NCBI RefSeq assembly: GCF_007989625.1
Contig: NZ_BJUK01000021.1
Span: forward strand, 1-64,000
Source of the DNA: Bisbaumannia pacifica
GTDB lineage: Bacteria > Pseudomonadota > Gammaproteobacteria > Pseudomonadales > Halomonadaceae
Reading direction: 5' to 3'
DNA: 64,000 nucleotides
Under the pieces are notes generated by a model, which had not been told where the DNA came from, did no database searches, and was given only the letters and a program-made list of their open reading frames with translations. This document shows, piece by piece, positions 54,693 to 63,340 of the stretch. Numbering within the stretch: the first letter of the stretch is position 1; each line of letters begins with the position of its first letter. A program made the position numbers and the translations under genes.

Positions 54693-55916
54693 ATGATGCT
54701 GGCAGACCTGAATCTCGATGCGGCGCAGGAGGAGCGCCGCCAGCAGGCGCGTGTCAATGCCGCCTTCCTGCTCTGCGCGGTGATCGGTCTGCTCTGCTAC
54801 TTGCCCTTCGACTACTGGTTGCTCCCGTCTCACTGGCCGCAACTGTGGGCCGGCCGCCTGGGCAGCATCGGCCTGATCGTCGCCTGCCTGTTCTGGCAGC
54901 ACGGCCACCCGGAGCGCAGCGAGCTGGCGTTGCTGATCAGTGGCCTGGGCGCGGGGCTCTTCATGGCCTGGGGCGCCGCCCTGATCGACGATACCGATAT
55001 CTTCTTCTTCTGGAACATCAGTACCGCCCTGGCGCTCTTCGTGCTGGTGCCGGTGGCCACCGTCTGGCACTGGCGCAAGATGCTGTTGCTCGACGCTTTC
55101 GTGATCGTCGCCTACCTGTTCTGCTTCCTGCTGTGGAGCCCCTTCAGCTTCTTTACCCTGGGGCAGTACGGTGGCGTCTTCCTGTTGATCGGCGCCCTGA
55201 TCTCGCCACTGCTCTCCCAGGTGCGCTACTTCAACTTCACTCGCGCCGCGACCCTGCGCATGGAGTTGGCCAAGCGCAACGCGGAACTCGGTGTCGCCTA
55301 TGATCGCCTGGCCCAGCAGCATCAGGAACTGATGCAACTGGCCAACTTCGACACCATGACCGGGCTGCCCAATCGGCGCCGGGGCATGGCCTTCCTCAAG
55401 GGCTCCCTGGCCAACTGCCAGCAGGAGATGCGCTGGTCGCTGTCGCTGCTGCTGATCGATGTTGATCATCTCAAGCCGATCAACGACACCCTGGGGCACG
55501 CCGCCGGCGACGAGCTGATCTGTGCCGTGGCCGCGGCCTTGCGGGGCATCGTCGGCAAGGGGGAGCTGGCCTGCCGCATGGGCGGCGACGAATTCCTGGT
55601 GGTGCTGCCGGGTAGCGGTCGCGCCGCGTGTCGGCAGCGGGCCGAGGCGCTCCGGCAGGCGCTGGATGGGCAGCGGCTGACCGCCGACCCCGAGCGACCC
55701 ATCACCGCCAGCGTCGGCCGGCTCACCTACGAGCCCTGGAACGATGCCCGGGTGGACATGGACACCCTGATCCAGCGGGTCGACAGCGAGATGTACCATG
55801 ACAAGCGCCGGGTACGGGCGGCGCGCCGCGAGACCACGCAAGACGTCGACGAGCTCAAGGGGGACGGTTCGGGGTATCGCGAAGGAGAGGACTGGCCCTC
55901 CCTGGACGATTTCTGA
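54693..55916 (+). CDS. Membrane diguanylate cyclase with GGDEF domain
   Basis: 407 aa. The N-terminal half has about six membrane helices (residues ~22–180; for example FLLCAVIGLLCYLPFDYWLL), a MASE-like sensor whose signal is unknown. A coiled-coil linker (about 190–220, LRMELAKRNAELGVAYDRLAQQHQELMQL) leads to a GGDEF domain with FDTMTGLPNRR, LLLIDVDHLKPINDTLGH and the catalytic CRMGGDEFLVVLPG. The active loop GGDEF is intact, so it should make cyclic di-GMP. No RxxD inhibitory site is obvious. It converges with the TetR gene, 1 bp apart. Confidence 0.92.
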   Translation: MMLADLNLDAAQEERRQQARVNAAFLLCAVIGLLCYLPFDYWLLPSHWPQLWAGRLGSIGLIVACLFWQHGHPERSELALLISGLGAGLFMAWGAALIDDTDIFFFWNISTALALFVLVPVATVWHWRKMLLLDAFVIVAYLFCFLLWSPFSFFTLGQYGGVFLLIGALISPLLSQVRYFNFTRAATLRMELAKRNAELGVAYDRLAQQHQELMQLANFDTMTGLPNRRRGMAFLKGSLANCQQEMRWSLSLLLIDVDHLKPINDTLGHAAGDELICAVAAALRGIVGKGELACRMGGDEFLVVLPGSGRAACRQRAEALRQALDGQRLTADPERPITASVGRLTYEPWNDARVDMDTLIQRVDSEMYHDKRRVRAARRETTQDVDELKGDGSGYREGEDWPSLDDF

Positions 55917-55917
55917 C

Positions 55918-56457
55918 TCAGCGGTCGGCGTCCGCCTCGACTCCCCGTCGACAGGCCTGGAGCAGTTCCTCGGCGAGAGCCTCGTCGCTGAGGGTGCGGG
56001 CGATGGCGAGTCCGCCGATCATCATCACCGCCCGCTGCAGGGCCCGCTGACGAGCGTCTTCCCCGCCAGCGGCACGCTCGATAAAGCCTCGGAAGAGCCG
56101 CGTATAGCTCTCCCGCACCCGCGGGTCCTGCTGGGCCACGTCGCTGACCAGGCTGGCCAGCGGGCAGAGACCGGCCTCGCTCTCCAGGTGTTCACGGCTC
56201 AGGTAGCGCTCGCGGGCCTCGGGAGTCGTCCCTTGCCCCAGGCGCTCGACGCCTTGCCGAGCCGCCGTGACGATGGCCTCGGCATAGAGTTCGCTCTTGG
56301 AGGCGAAGTGGGCATAGAAGGCGCCCCGGGTCAGGCCGGCCTCCTGCATCAGGGTATCGATACTCACGCCGGCGAAGCCGTGGCGGGTGAAGAGGCGGGC
56401 CGCGGTGTCCAGGATGCGTTCGCGGCTCTGGGCCTTGTGGTCGGGATGCCAGGGCAT
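55918..56457 (-). CDS. TetR/AcrR-family transcriptional regulator
   Basis: 179 aa. The N-terminal HTH is SRERILDTAARLFTRHGFAGVSIDTLMQEAGLTRGAFYAHFASKSELYAEAI, typical of the AcrR/NemR-like branch. The C-terminal part includes ESEAGLCPLASLVSDVAQQDPRVRESYTRLF; the single Cys in GLCPLASL is the kind of redox- or electrophile-sensing residue found in this branch. It is divergent from a glutathione S-transferase gene, with an inverted-repeat operator between them, so it probably represses that gene and itself. Confidence 0.9.
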   Translation of the reverse strand: MPWHPDHKAQSRERILDTAARLFTRHGFAGVSIDTLMQEAGLTRGAFYAHFASKSELYAEAIVTAARQGVERLGQGTTPEARERYLSREHLESEAGLCPLASLVSDVAQQDPRVRESYTRLFRGFIERAAGGEDARQRALQRAVMMIGGLAIARTLSDEALAEELLQACRRGVEADADR

Positions 56458-56512
56458 GGGCGTCGGCCTCCTCGCGGCGGCAACAGGGCGGTGGCCCTAG
56501 TCTGCCACGAGC

Positions 56513-56540
56513 GCACCTTATGTTCTTGATCATATGGTGC
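56513..56540. promoter_or_regulatory. Probable TetR-family operator
   Basis: Inverted repeat GCACCTTATG (56513–56522) and CATATGGTGC (56531–56540), 9 of 10 positions matching, with an 8-bp centre TTCTTGAT. It lies between the divergent TetR-family and glutathione S-transferase genes, 46 bp before the latter. Confidence 0.65.
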
Positions 56541-56586
56541 CGCGGGCTAGGGTGTCGGAACACCCTCTAACCATCGGGAGATCCTC

Positions 56587-57240
56587 ATGGTCGCATCGGT
56601 ACATATCCTGGGCCCCCAGTTCAGCACCTTCGTGCGTAGCGTCCAGTATTGCTGCGAGGAGAAAGGCATCGCCTATACCCTGGGCATGGTCGTGGACGGC
56701 GAGCCCGTCGCCCTGCACTCGCCGGCCCATCTGGCGCTCCACCCCTTCGGCAAGATCCCGGTGCTGCTGCACGGGGAGCGGCGCCTCTACGAGAGTGTGG
56801 CCATCTGCCGCTACCTGGATGCGGCCTTCGACGGGCCCGCCTTGCAGCCGGAGGATGCCTGGCAGCGTGCGCAGGTCGATCAATGGTGTGCGGCCCTGGC
56901 CGGTTACGTGGATCGGGCCCTGGTGCGGCGTTACCTGCTGGAGTTCGTCTTCCCCAAGGGGGCGGAGGGCCGGGTGCGCGAGGCCGAGGTGGCGGCCGCC
57001 ACCCCCGAGGTCGGCCGCATGCTCGCCCTGCTGGAAGCGCAACTGGGAGATCGGGCCTACCTGCTGGGGGAGCGCCTGACCCTGGCCGATGCCTTGCTCG
57101 CGCCCATGCTGGATTACCTGGCGAACCTGCCCCAGGCGGCGCCACTGCTGGCGCCGCATTCGGTGCTGGTGGCCTACCTCGAACGGCTGCGCGAGCGTCC
57201 CGCCGGACGGCGGGTGCTGGTGGCGCCGCGCTTCGATTAG
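56587..57240 (+). CDS. Glutathione S-transferase family protein
   Basis: 217 aa. The thioredoxin-fold N-terminal domain (about 1–80) has VASVHILGPQFSTFVRSVQYCCEEKGIAYTLGMV, LALHPFGKIPVLLHGERRLYESVAICRYLDAAF, where the P-V-L and E-S residues bind glutathione. The helical C-terminal domain has LLGERLTLADALLAPMLDYLANLP with the structural N-capping Asp. The catalytic residue may be Ser13 (QFSTFVRS) as in the phi/tau-like classes. Probably a detoxification enzyme under control of the divergent TetR regulator. Confidence 0.9.
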   Translation: MVASVHILGPQFSTFVRSVQYCCEEKGIAYTLGMVVDGEPVALHSPAHLALHPFGKIPVLLHGERRLYESVAICRYLDAAFDGPALQPEDAWQRAQVDQWCAALAGYVDRALVRRYLLEFVFPKGAEGRVREAEVAAATPEVGRMLALLEAQLGDRAYLLGERLTLADALLAPMLDYLANLPQAAPLLAPHSVLVAYLERLRERPAGRRVLVAPRFD

Positions 57241-57264
57241 GCGCCGCCAGTTTTCGGACCTAGC

Positions 57265-58197
57265 CTAGCCCAGGCCGGTCACGCCCATCATCCAGTTCAG
57301 ATAGAGCGGAATCACCAGGGGGGCGGCCAGGGTGGTGATCAGCACCGCCAGGGCCCCCTTGGCCGGGGCGATGCCCAGTTCCATGGCCACCACCACCACA
57401 TTGGCGGCCATGGGCACCACCCCCAGCAGCAACAGCGCCAGGGCCATCTCCGGCGGCAGGGGCAGCATCGCCTGCAGGCCCAGCACCAGGGCCAGGGCCA
57501 GCAGTGGCCAGAGCGCGAAGCGCACCGCCACGCAGGCGCCGATAAAGCGGCCATCGACCTCGCGCAGCGAGACCCGCCCCAGGGTCATGCCGATGATCAT
57601 CATCCCCAGCAGGGTATAGGTGGCCGGGAAGGCCTCCAGGCCCTGCATCACCGGGGCCGGGATGCCGAGCCCCAGGCCGCTGACCAGCAGGGCGGCGGCG
57701 AAGGCGTAGATCAGCGGCAGGCGAAAGATCTTGAGCAGGCTCTCGCGCACCGAGAAACGCCCACGGGCGCTGATGTAGAAGCCCAGGGTGAATTCATAGA
57801 GAGTGATCCCCAGCACGCAGAAGAGGTAGAGGGTCACGCCTTGCGGGGGCAGCAGCACCATGGCGATGGGCAGGCCGAAGTAGCCGGTATTGCCGGTACC
57901 GGCGGAGAAGGCCAGCAGGGCCGCCTCCTGATCGGCGAAGCCGTGGCGCACCAGGCGACTGACCAGCAGGCAGAGCAGGCTGGCCACCAGGAAGGCGGCC
58001 AGGGTCAGCAGCAGGTAGGCCGGGGTCGGCCCCCCCAGCACCAGGCCACGGAAGAAGGTCAGGGGGGCGATCAGATAGATCAGCAGGGTAGCGATGGGCC
58101 GCGGGTCGATGGCCAGGCGGCGGGCCGCCAGCCAGCCCAGGCCGACGAAGGCCAGCAGCGTCCATAGCGGCGTCATCAGAGTGCTTGCGAGTTCCAC
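57265..58197 (-). CDS. AEC-family (auxin efflux carrier-type) transporter
   Basis: 310-aa inner-membrane protein with about ten helices in two repeats. Family stretches are YLIAPLTFFRGLVLGG, FSAGTGNTGYFGLPIAMVLLP (the conserved NTGxxGLP of the first half) and GVVPMAANVVVVAMELGIAPAKGALAVLITT (equivalent in the second half). Bacterial members move malate, malonate or other small carboxylates; the substrate here is unknown. Confidence 0.9.
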   Translation of the reverse strand: MELASTLMTPLWTLLAFVGLGWLAARRLAIDPRPIATLLIYLIAPLTFFRGLVLGGPTPAYLLLTLAAFLVASLLCLLVSRLVRHGFADQEAALLAFSAGTGNTGYFGLPIAMVLLPPQGVTLYLFCVLGITLYEFTLGFYISARGRFSVRESLLKIFRLPLIYAFAAALLVSGLGLGIPAPVMQGLEAFPATYTLLGMMIIGMTLGRVSLREVDGRFIGACVAVRFALWPLLALALVLGLQAMLPLPPEMALALLLLGVVPMAANVVVVAMELGIAPAKGALAVLITTLAAPLVIPLYLNWMMGVTGLG

Positions 58198-58455
58198 GGG
58201 GCCTCTCCTTGGGTATCGCGGCCATCATGCCGGCTCGGGCCCAAGTTGTCAGTGGCCCTCCTGACTCGATGAACCAGGGCATAAAACTATAACCTCTAAT
58301 ATGAGCCATTTCGAAGCAGAGGCGGGGAAACTTTCATTGGTCTCAGGTGCGCCGAGTCGGCACAATGCTTTCCTGAATCCCTGGGGTCTTCCGGGGCGCT
58401 GGATACGAGAGCCCCCATGCAGGGGGCCACAAGCCAAGAGATGAGGGTTGAGTCG

Positions 58456-59298
58456 ATGAGTGCACAAGAGCATCCGCTGGGGATCAGTTTCGAGTTCTTT
58501 CCGCCGAATACCGAGGCGGGACGCGAGAAGCTGATGCATGTGCGCGATGCCCTGGCCGGCCGCCAACCGCGCTTCTTCTCGGTGACCTACGGCGCCGGCG
58601 GCTCCACCCAGCACCGCACCCTGGACACGGTGCGCCAGGTGCGCCAGAGCGGTATCTCCACGGCACCGCACCTCTCCTGCGTGGGCAGCGAGAAGGCCCA
58701 GCTGCGCGACCTGCTGGCCCAGTACCGCGAGGAGGGGATCGATAGCCTGGTGGCCCTGCGCGGCGACCTGCCCTCCGGCATGGGCGGCGTCGGCGAGCTG
58801 CGCTACGCCAACGAGCTGGTGGAGTTTATCCGCGAGGAGACCGGCGACCACTTCGAGATCGCCGTGGCCGCTTACCCGGAGTGCCACCCCCAGGCGCCCG
58901 ACTTCGAGCGCGACCTAGAGAACTTCGCCCGCAAGATGAAGGCCGGCGCCAACCTGGCGATTACCCAGTACTTCTTCACTGCCGATGCCTATTTCCATTT
59001 CGCCGAGCGGGCCCAGGCCCTGGGCGTCGAGGCGCCGATCGTGCCGGGCATCATGCCGATCACCAACTACACCAAGCTGGCGCGCTTCTCCGACGCCTGC
59101 GGCGCCGAGATCCCGCGCTGGATCCGCAAGCAGCTGGAGGCCTATGGCGACGATAGCGCCTCCATCGCCGCCTTCGGCGAAGAGGTGATCTCCGAACTGA
59201 GCCAGCGGCTGCTGGAGGGTGGCGCCCCGGGGCTGCACTTCTATACGCTCAATCAAGCCGAGCCGACCCTGAAGGTCCTGGATAATCTCTGCGGTTAA
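58456..59298 (+). CDS. metF: 5,10-methylenetetrahydrofolate reductase
   Basis: FAD enzyme making 5-methyl-THF for methionine synthesis; 280 aa, the bacterial MetF length. The start is ATG 58456 (MSAQEHPLGISFEFFPPNTEAGREKLM); an in-frame ATG at 58417 is upstream of the GAGGG SD and rejected. Blocks are FFSVTYGAGGSTQHRTLDTV, DSLVALRGDLPSG, CHPQAPDFERDLENFARKMKAGANLAITQYFFTADAYF and VPGIMPITNYTKLARFSD. It links the SAM cycle genes metK and ahcY to one-carbon metabolism. A strong terminator follows. Confidence 0.97.
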   Translation: MSAQEHPLGISFEFFPPNTEAGREKLMHVRDALAGRQPRFFSVTYGAGGSTQHRTLDTVRQVRQSGISTAPHLSCVGSEKAQLRDLLAQYREEGIDSLVALRGDLPSGMGGVGELRYANELVEFIREETGDHFEIAVAAYPECHPQAPDFERDLENFARKMKAGANLAITQYFFTADAYFHFAERAQALGVEAPIVPGIMPITNYTKLARFSDACGAEIPRWIRKQLEAYGDDSASIAAFGEEVISELSQRLLEGGAPGLHFYTLNQAEPTLKVLDNLCG

Positions 59299-59314
59299 GG
59301 TTTTCAATCTACCA

Positions 59315-59356
59315 ACGCCAAGGCCCCGCTCATCACGATGAGCGGGGCCTTGGCGT
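59315..59356. terminator. Bidirectional terminator between metF and the TRAP permease
   Basis: Perfect 19-bp stem (59315–59333 with 59338–59356, loop CACG) containing AAGGCCCCGCTCAT. T/A-rich bases occur on both sides, so it can serve the two convergent transcripts. Confidence 0.88.
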
Positions 59357-59373
59357 TTCGGGGGGCGTTGATA

Positions 59374-61536
59374 TCAGCCGGAGGTGGCGGCCTTGGTGCC
59401 GCCGCCATGGCTGCCGCGCTGCATCAGGAACAGCAGGGCGCCGATGGCCAGGCCGGCGATATCGGTGTAGATACCGCCATAGATCATGCACAGGGCGCCG
59501 ACCAGCATCAGCAGGCGTTGCCACGCCTTCACCGGGCCGAAGAACCAGGCCTGGACGGCGGCGGCCAGCAACACGATGCCCAGGGTGGCGGTGACGCCGA
59601 CCCGCAGGATCTGCAGCCAGGAGCCCTCCATCAGCAGCGCCGGGCTGTAGAAGAACATAAAGGGCACGATAAAGGCCGCCAGGCCCACCTTGAAGGAGGT
59701 CACCGAGGTGCCCATGGCGTTGGCGCCGGAGATGCCCGCGGCGGCATAGGAGGCCAGGGCCACCGGCGGGGTGATCGCCGAGACCACCGCGAAGTAGAAC
59801 ACGAAGAAGTGTGCCACCAGCGGTTGGATGCCGATATTGATCAGCCCCGGGGCGACCACCGAGGCGGCCACCGCATAGGCGGCGGTGGTGGGCATACCCA
59901 TGCCCAGCAGGATGGAGATACACATGGCGAAGAACAGCGCCAGTAGCTGGCTGACCCCGGCCAGGCCGAGCAGCAGCGAAGAGAAGCGCGCGCCCACGCC
60001 GGTCAGCGAGATCACCCCGACGATCAGGCCGGCGCAGGCGCAGACGGCGATGATCTGGATCGACATGGTGCCGGCCAGCTGCAGCGCCTTGAGGATCGCC
60101 CGCGGCCCCATCTTGTAGGGCGACAGCCAGCTGACCACGGCGGCGGAGGCGGTGGCCAGGGTGCCGGCGCGGATCACCGAGTAGCCCATGAACAAGGCCG
60201 CGATCAGGATCACGATGGGCGCGAACAGATAGACCTGCTTGACCAGGCGGCGGAACTGCGGGATCTCCTCCTTGCGCATGCCCTGCATGCCCTTCCTCGC
60301 CGCCTCGAAGTCGACCATGAAGTAGACGGAGGCGAAGTAGAGGATCGCCGGAATCAGCGCCGCCACGGCGATCTCGGTGTAGGGGATACCGGTGATCTCG
60401 GCCATGATAAAGGCGCCGGCGCCCATGATCGGCGGCATGATCTGCCCGCCGGTGGAGGCGGCGGCCTCGATGGCCCCGGCGCTCTTGCCCGGGTAGCCGA
60501 CCTTCTTCATCAGCGGAATGGTCAGCGAGCCGGTAGAGACCACGTTACCCGCCGAGGTGCCGTTGATCATGCCCATCAGCCCGGAGGCGAAGATCGAGAC
60601 CTTGGCGGGGCCTCCCCGGGCGCGACCGGCGGCGGCGAAGGCGAAGTTGACGAAGTAGTCGCCGACCTTGGAGGCCTGCAGGAAGGCGGCGAAGATGATG
60701 AACAGGATGATATAGGTCGACGACACGGCGGTGGTCGGCCCGAGGATGCCGGCGTCGGTGTAGACCTGGCTGAAGAAACGCTGCACCGAGAGCCCGGGAT
60801 AGCCGAGGAAACCGGGCAGATAGGGGCCGGCGAAGACATAGGCCAGGAACAGCGCGGAGATGATCACCAGGGCCAGGCCGGCGACCCGGCGAGTCAGCTC
60901 GAGGATCAGCGCCGAGCCGGCGATGGCGGCGTAGGCGATGCCTGGCGGCGCGAAGGCGGTGCCGGTGGACATGCGCATCGGGGTGTTATAGATCAGCAGC
61001 AAGTAGGCGGCGCTGGCCACGGCGCAGACCATCAGCGCCAGGTCGGCGGAGGCCAGGCGCTCGCGATGCTGGCGCTGGAACCAGGAGAGCACGATGGTGG
61101 CGAAGGTGGCCAGCATCAGCGGGTAGCCGAAGTGCCAGGCCTCCACGGCGGCGTCGATGCGCATGGCGCCGCCGGCCAGTTCGCGCTGCATCAGCCACAC
61201 CTGTAGCAGGGCATAGGCGGCCGGCAGCAATAGCAGATAGCCGAGGCCGGCGAGCCAGGGGCGGCTCGAGGGGGCCTCGGCCTCGGCGAAGCGGGCCCCG
61301 GTGTAGAGACCGAAGCCGAGAATCAGGGCGCCACAGATATGCACGATGCGATAGGACCAGGTCTCCATCGGCAGCATATTCAGGGTCACCAGGTGGAAGC
61401 CGGCATAGGCGATGGCCAGGGTGGCGAAGAGGATCCATTGCCAGCCGGTATAGAGGCGGCGGTTGGATTCCACCGCTTCCTCGTCGACGCCCTGGGCGAT
61501 GGTGTCGGGCGCCTGATGGTCGGTTGATTGGGTCAT
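59374..61536 (-). CDS. Fused TRAP transporter permease (4TM/12TM type)
   Basis: 720-aa inner-membrane protein combining the small (DctQ-like) and large (DctM-like) TRAP subunits. The N-terminal part (about 30–210) holds the small-subunit helices; the large-subunit core includes SVQRFFSQVYTDAGILGPTTAVSSTYIILFIIFAAFLQASKVGDYF, GMINGTSAGNVVSTGSLTIPLMKKVGYPGKSAGAIEAAASTGGQIMPPIMGAGAFIMAE and GMGMPTTAAYAVAASVVAPGLI. These are typical of the TAXI-type fused permeases. It is 72 bp downstream of the TAXI binding protein, in one operon. The substrate is unknown, probably a dicarboxylate or related acid. Confidence 0.94.
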   Translation of the reverse strand: MTQSTDHQAPDTIAQGVDEEAVESNRRLYTGWQWILFATLAIAYAGFHLVTLNMLPMETWSYRIVHICGALILGFGLYTGARFAEAEAPSSRPWLAGLGYLLLLPAAYALLQVWLMQRELAGGAMRIDAAVEAWHFGYPLMLATFATIVLSWFQRQHRERLASADLALMVCAVASAAYLLLIYNTPMRMSTGTAFAPPGIAYAAIAGSALILELTRRVAGLALVIISALFLAYVFAGPYLPGFLGYPGLSVQRFFSQVYTDAGILGPTTAVSSTYIILFIIFAAFLQASKVGDYFVNFAFAAAGRARGGPAKVSIFASGLMGMINGTSAGNVVSTGSLTIPLMKKVGYPGKSAGAIEAAASTGGQIMPPIMGAGAFIMAEITGIPYTEIAVAALIPAILYFASVYFMVDFEAARKGMQGMRKEEIPQFRRLVKQVYLFAPIVILIAALFMGYSVIRAGTLATASAAVVSWLSPYKMGPRAILKALQLAGTMSIQIIAVCACAGLIVGVISLTGVGARFSSLLLGLAGVSQLLALFFAMCISILLGMGMPTTAAYAVAASVVAPGLINIGIQPLVAHFFVFYFAVVSAITPPVALASYAAAGISGANAMGTSVTSFKVGLAAFIVPFMFFYSPALLMEGSWLQILRVGVTATLGIVLLAAAVQAWFFGPVKAWQRLLMLVGALCMIYGGIYTDIAGLAIGALLFLMQRGSHGGGTKAATSG

Positions 61537-61608
61537 GAAACTTCCCCCTGAGGGACGAACGGTAAGAGAACGAGGGGCGAGCCGCCCGCGGGCGGCTCGC
61601 GACGGCGC

Positions 61609-62589
61609 TTAGCGGATCAGCGCCGGGTCGATCTCGTAGCCGTTCTCGGTGAACCAGCGAGCGGCGCCCGGATGGAAAGGCAGCACCTTGTTATGGACCA
61701 CGTTCTCGGGGATGGTGGTGACGGCGCTGCGGTGGATGCTCTGCATGCGCTCGTTGTTCTCCATGGTCAGGCGGGTCGCCTCGTAGACCAGGTCCTCCGG
61801 CAGGTCGCAGCCGGCGATGGCGAAGTTCCACATGGAGACCGCCCGGGCATCCTCCTCCAGGGTGGTGTAGGTGCTGGCGGGAATCGAGAACTCGGCCACC
61901 GGGAAGTTTTCCAGGGTGGTGGCCAGCTCTTCCTCGTTGAACTCGATGATGTTCACCTCGCTCTGCACTTCCAACTGGCTGACCGCGGGAATCGGGATGC
62001 CGGCGGCGAAGGCGATCACGTCCAGCAGGCCATCCTGAAGCTGGCCGCCCAGGTCGGTCCAGCCGCCGTTACGCCGCTCGAAGTCGACGCCGAGGGTCTC
62101 GAGAATCGCCGGGAAGTAGGTGTCGGAGGTGGAGCCGGCGGGGCCGAAGCCGATACGTGCGCCGTCGGGGATCTCACTGATGCTGGTGATGTTGCTGCTG
62201 GCCAGGGCGGTGATCGAGAAGGGCGTCTCGTACATGGGGAACATGGCGCAGACGTTATCCAGCACCATGCCCGGGGCCAGCGGGCTCTGGCCGGCCATGG
62301 CATCGGCGGCGGGGCCCATGGTAGTCATGCCGAAGGCGATATCGCCGGTATGCACCAGCGCCAGGTTCTGCACCGGTCCGCCGGTGACTTCGCCGCCGCC
62401 GGAGAGGCCCAGCTCGTCGGCGATCATGTTGGCCCAGCCGGACCCGTAGACGAAGTAGGTCCCCCCTTGGCTGGCGGTGCCCATGGTGAAGCTCTCCGGC
62501 CACTCGCTGCGGTCGGCCTGGGCGCCGGCGGCGGCCAGCAGGGTGCCGCCGAGGGCGAGGGTGAGTAGCGGGCGTGCATTAAGGCGCAT
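61609..62589 (-). CDS. TAXI-family TRAP transporter solute-binding protein
   Basis: 326 aa with signal peptide MRLNARPLLTLALGGTLLAAAG ending AQA. The mature part has FTMGTASQGGTYFVYGSGWANMIADEL and GGPVQNLALVHTGDIAFGMTTMGPAADAM, hallmarks of TAXI solute receptors, and GARIGFGPAGSTSDTYFPAILETLG. It is the first gene of the operon with the fused permease. The start ATG 62589 follows AGGAGAG. The upstream region has a paired inverted-repeat operator. Confidence 0.94.
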   Translation of the reverse strand: MRLNARPLLTLALGGTLLAAAGAQADRSEWPESFTMGTASQGGTYFVYGSGWANMIADELGLSGGGEVTGGPVQNLALVHTGDIAFGMTTMGPAADAMAGQSPLAPGMVLDNVCAMFPMYETPFSITALASSNITSISEIPDGARIGFGPAGSTSDTYFPAILETLGVDFERRNGGWTDLGGQLQDGLLDVIAFAAGIPIPAVSQLEVQSEVNIIEFNEEELATTLENFPVAEFSIPASTYTTLEEDARAVSMWNFAIAGCDLPEDLVYEATRLTMENNERMQSIHRSAVTTIPENVVHNKVLPFHPGAARWFTENGYEIDPALIR

Positions 62590-62733
62590 GGCGTCTCTCC
62601 TGAGGCAGTTATGATTGTTGCGGTTTGCCTCCTGACTATAGCCAAATACGCGCCACTCGTTTTTTAGTCCTTTAATATCAGTGTGTTAGAGATTTCTCTT
62701 TCGACCTTGGTCGAAGCCGATGGCGCACCATCT

Positions 62734-62785
62734 GTGCGGAGCCCCGCACCCTCGCCGCGGCCGGTTGTGCGGAAATCCGCACAAC
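62734..62785. promoter_or_regulatory. Two phased inverted repeats upstream of the TAXI gene
   Basis: Site 1, GTGCGG-AGCC-CCGCAC (62734–62749). Site 2, GTTGTGCGGA-AA-TCCGCACAAC (62764–62785), a perfect 22-bp palindrome. The shared half-site GTGCGG recurs 33 bp apart, about three helical turns, as for a dimer-pair operator. They lie 145–196 bp upstream of the TAXI start. The cognate regulator, perhaps of the IclR or GntR type, is not in the window. Confidence 0.6.
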
Positions 62786-62838
62786 TCGGAGGCGGCGAGG
62801 CGAGGGGCGCCGGGGGCTCGACGTCGAGGCCCACGACA

Positions 62839-63084
62839 TCAGGGCTTCTTGGGGTCGAGGATCTTCACCGTCTGGAGGGTATCGCGGGCCTGGCTCTCGC
62901 GGATGCGGTTGACCCGGGTCTCCAGCTCCTGGGGCGTCTCCTCCTCGATGGGCAACTGCTCGAAGAAATCGCAGCTGACGCACTCCCGGTAGCGCACCCC
63001 GTGCTGTTCCCAGGCGCGGATGCGATCCATCTCCGCACAGCGGGGGCAGATGGCGCCGGCGATAAAACGTTTCTGGACAGTCAT
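62839..63084 (-). CDS. yheV: YheV-family zinc ribbon protein
   Basis: 81 aa from ATG 63084 (MTVQKRFIAGAICPRCAEMDRIRAW); the open frame extends to 63162 but only this start gives the family N-terminus. Two cysteine pairs, CPRC and CVSC, form a zinc ribbon; CVSCDFFEQLPIEEETPQELETRV is the conserved second half. Function unknown. The association with prlC, which lies just upstream here in the same direction, is conserved among gammaproteobacteria. Confidence 0.92.
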   Translation of the reverse strand: MTVQKRFIAGAICPRCAEMDRIRAWEQHGVRYRECVSCDFFEQLPIEEETPQELETRVNRIRESQARDTLQTVKILDPKKP

Positions 63085-63188
63085 GGTTGGGGCCTCTCGA
63101 TAGCCGCTGGGCGAGAGCCGGCGGCGATAAATTCGGTTCATCACGGATGAGCGTGAAGTCACGACATGGATGATTCCAGCTTGCCATC

Positions 63189-63304
63189 GTGGGAGTTTGG
63201 CTATGCCGACGGTCCGCCGCCTCGGCGATTGGGCGACGAAGTCGCCCCTGGTGGCAGCCAGGATCGCCCTTCGGGCGATAATCGCGCGGAATCCGCGCTC
63301 CCAC
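63189..63304. repeat. REP-like intergenic element, copy B
   Basis: 116 bp bounded by GTGGGAG and CTCCCAC, between yheV and prlC. It contains the same two hairpins as copy A (ATCGCCC-TTC-GGGCGAT and GCGCGGA-A-TCCGCGC), one base longer between them, and the same flanking ATTCACGCCAA. The left halves of the two copies differ in sequence. Confidence 0.8.
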
Positions 63305-63340
63305 GGTGGTATTCACGCCAAAGTGCGATGCACCATCAAT

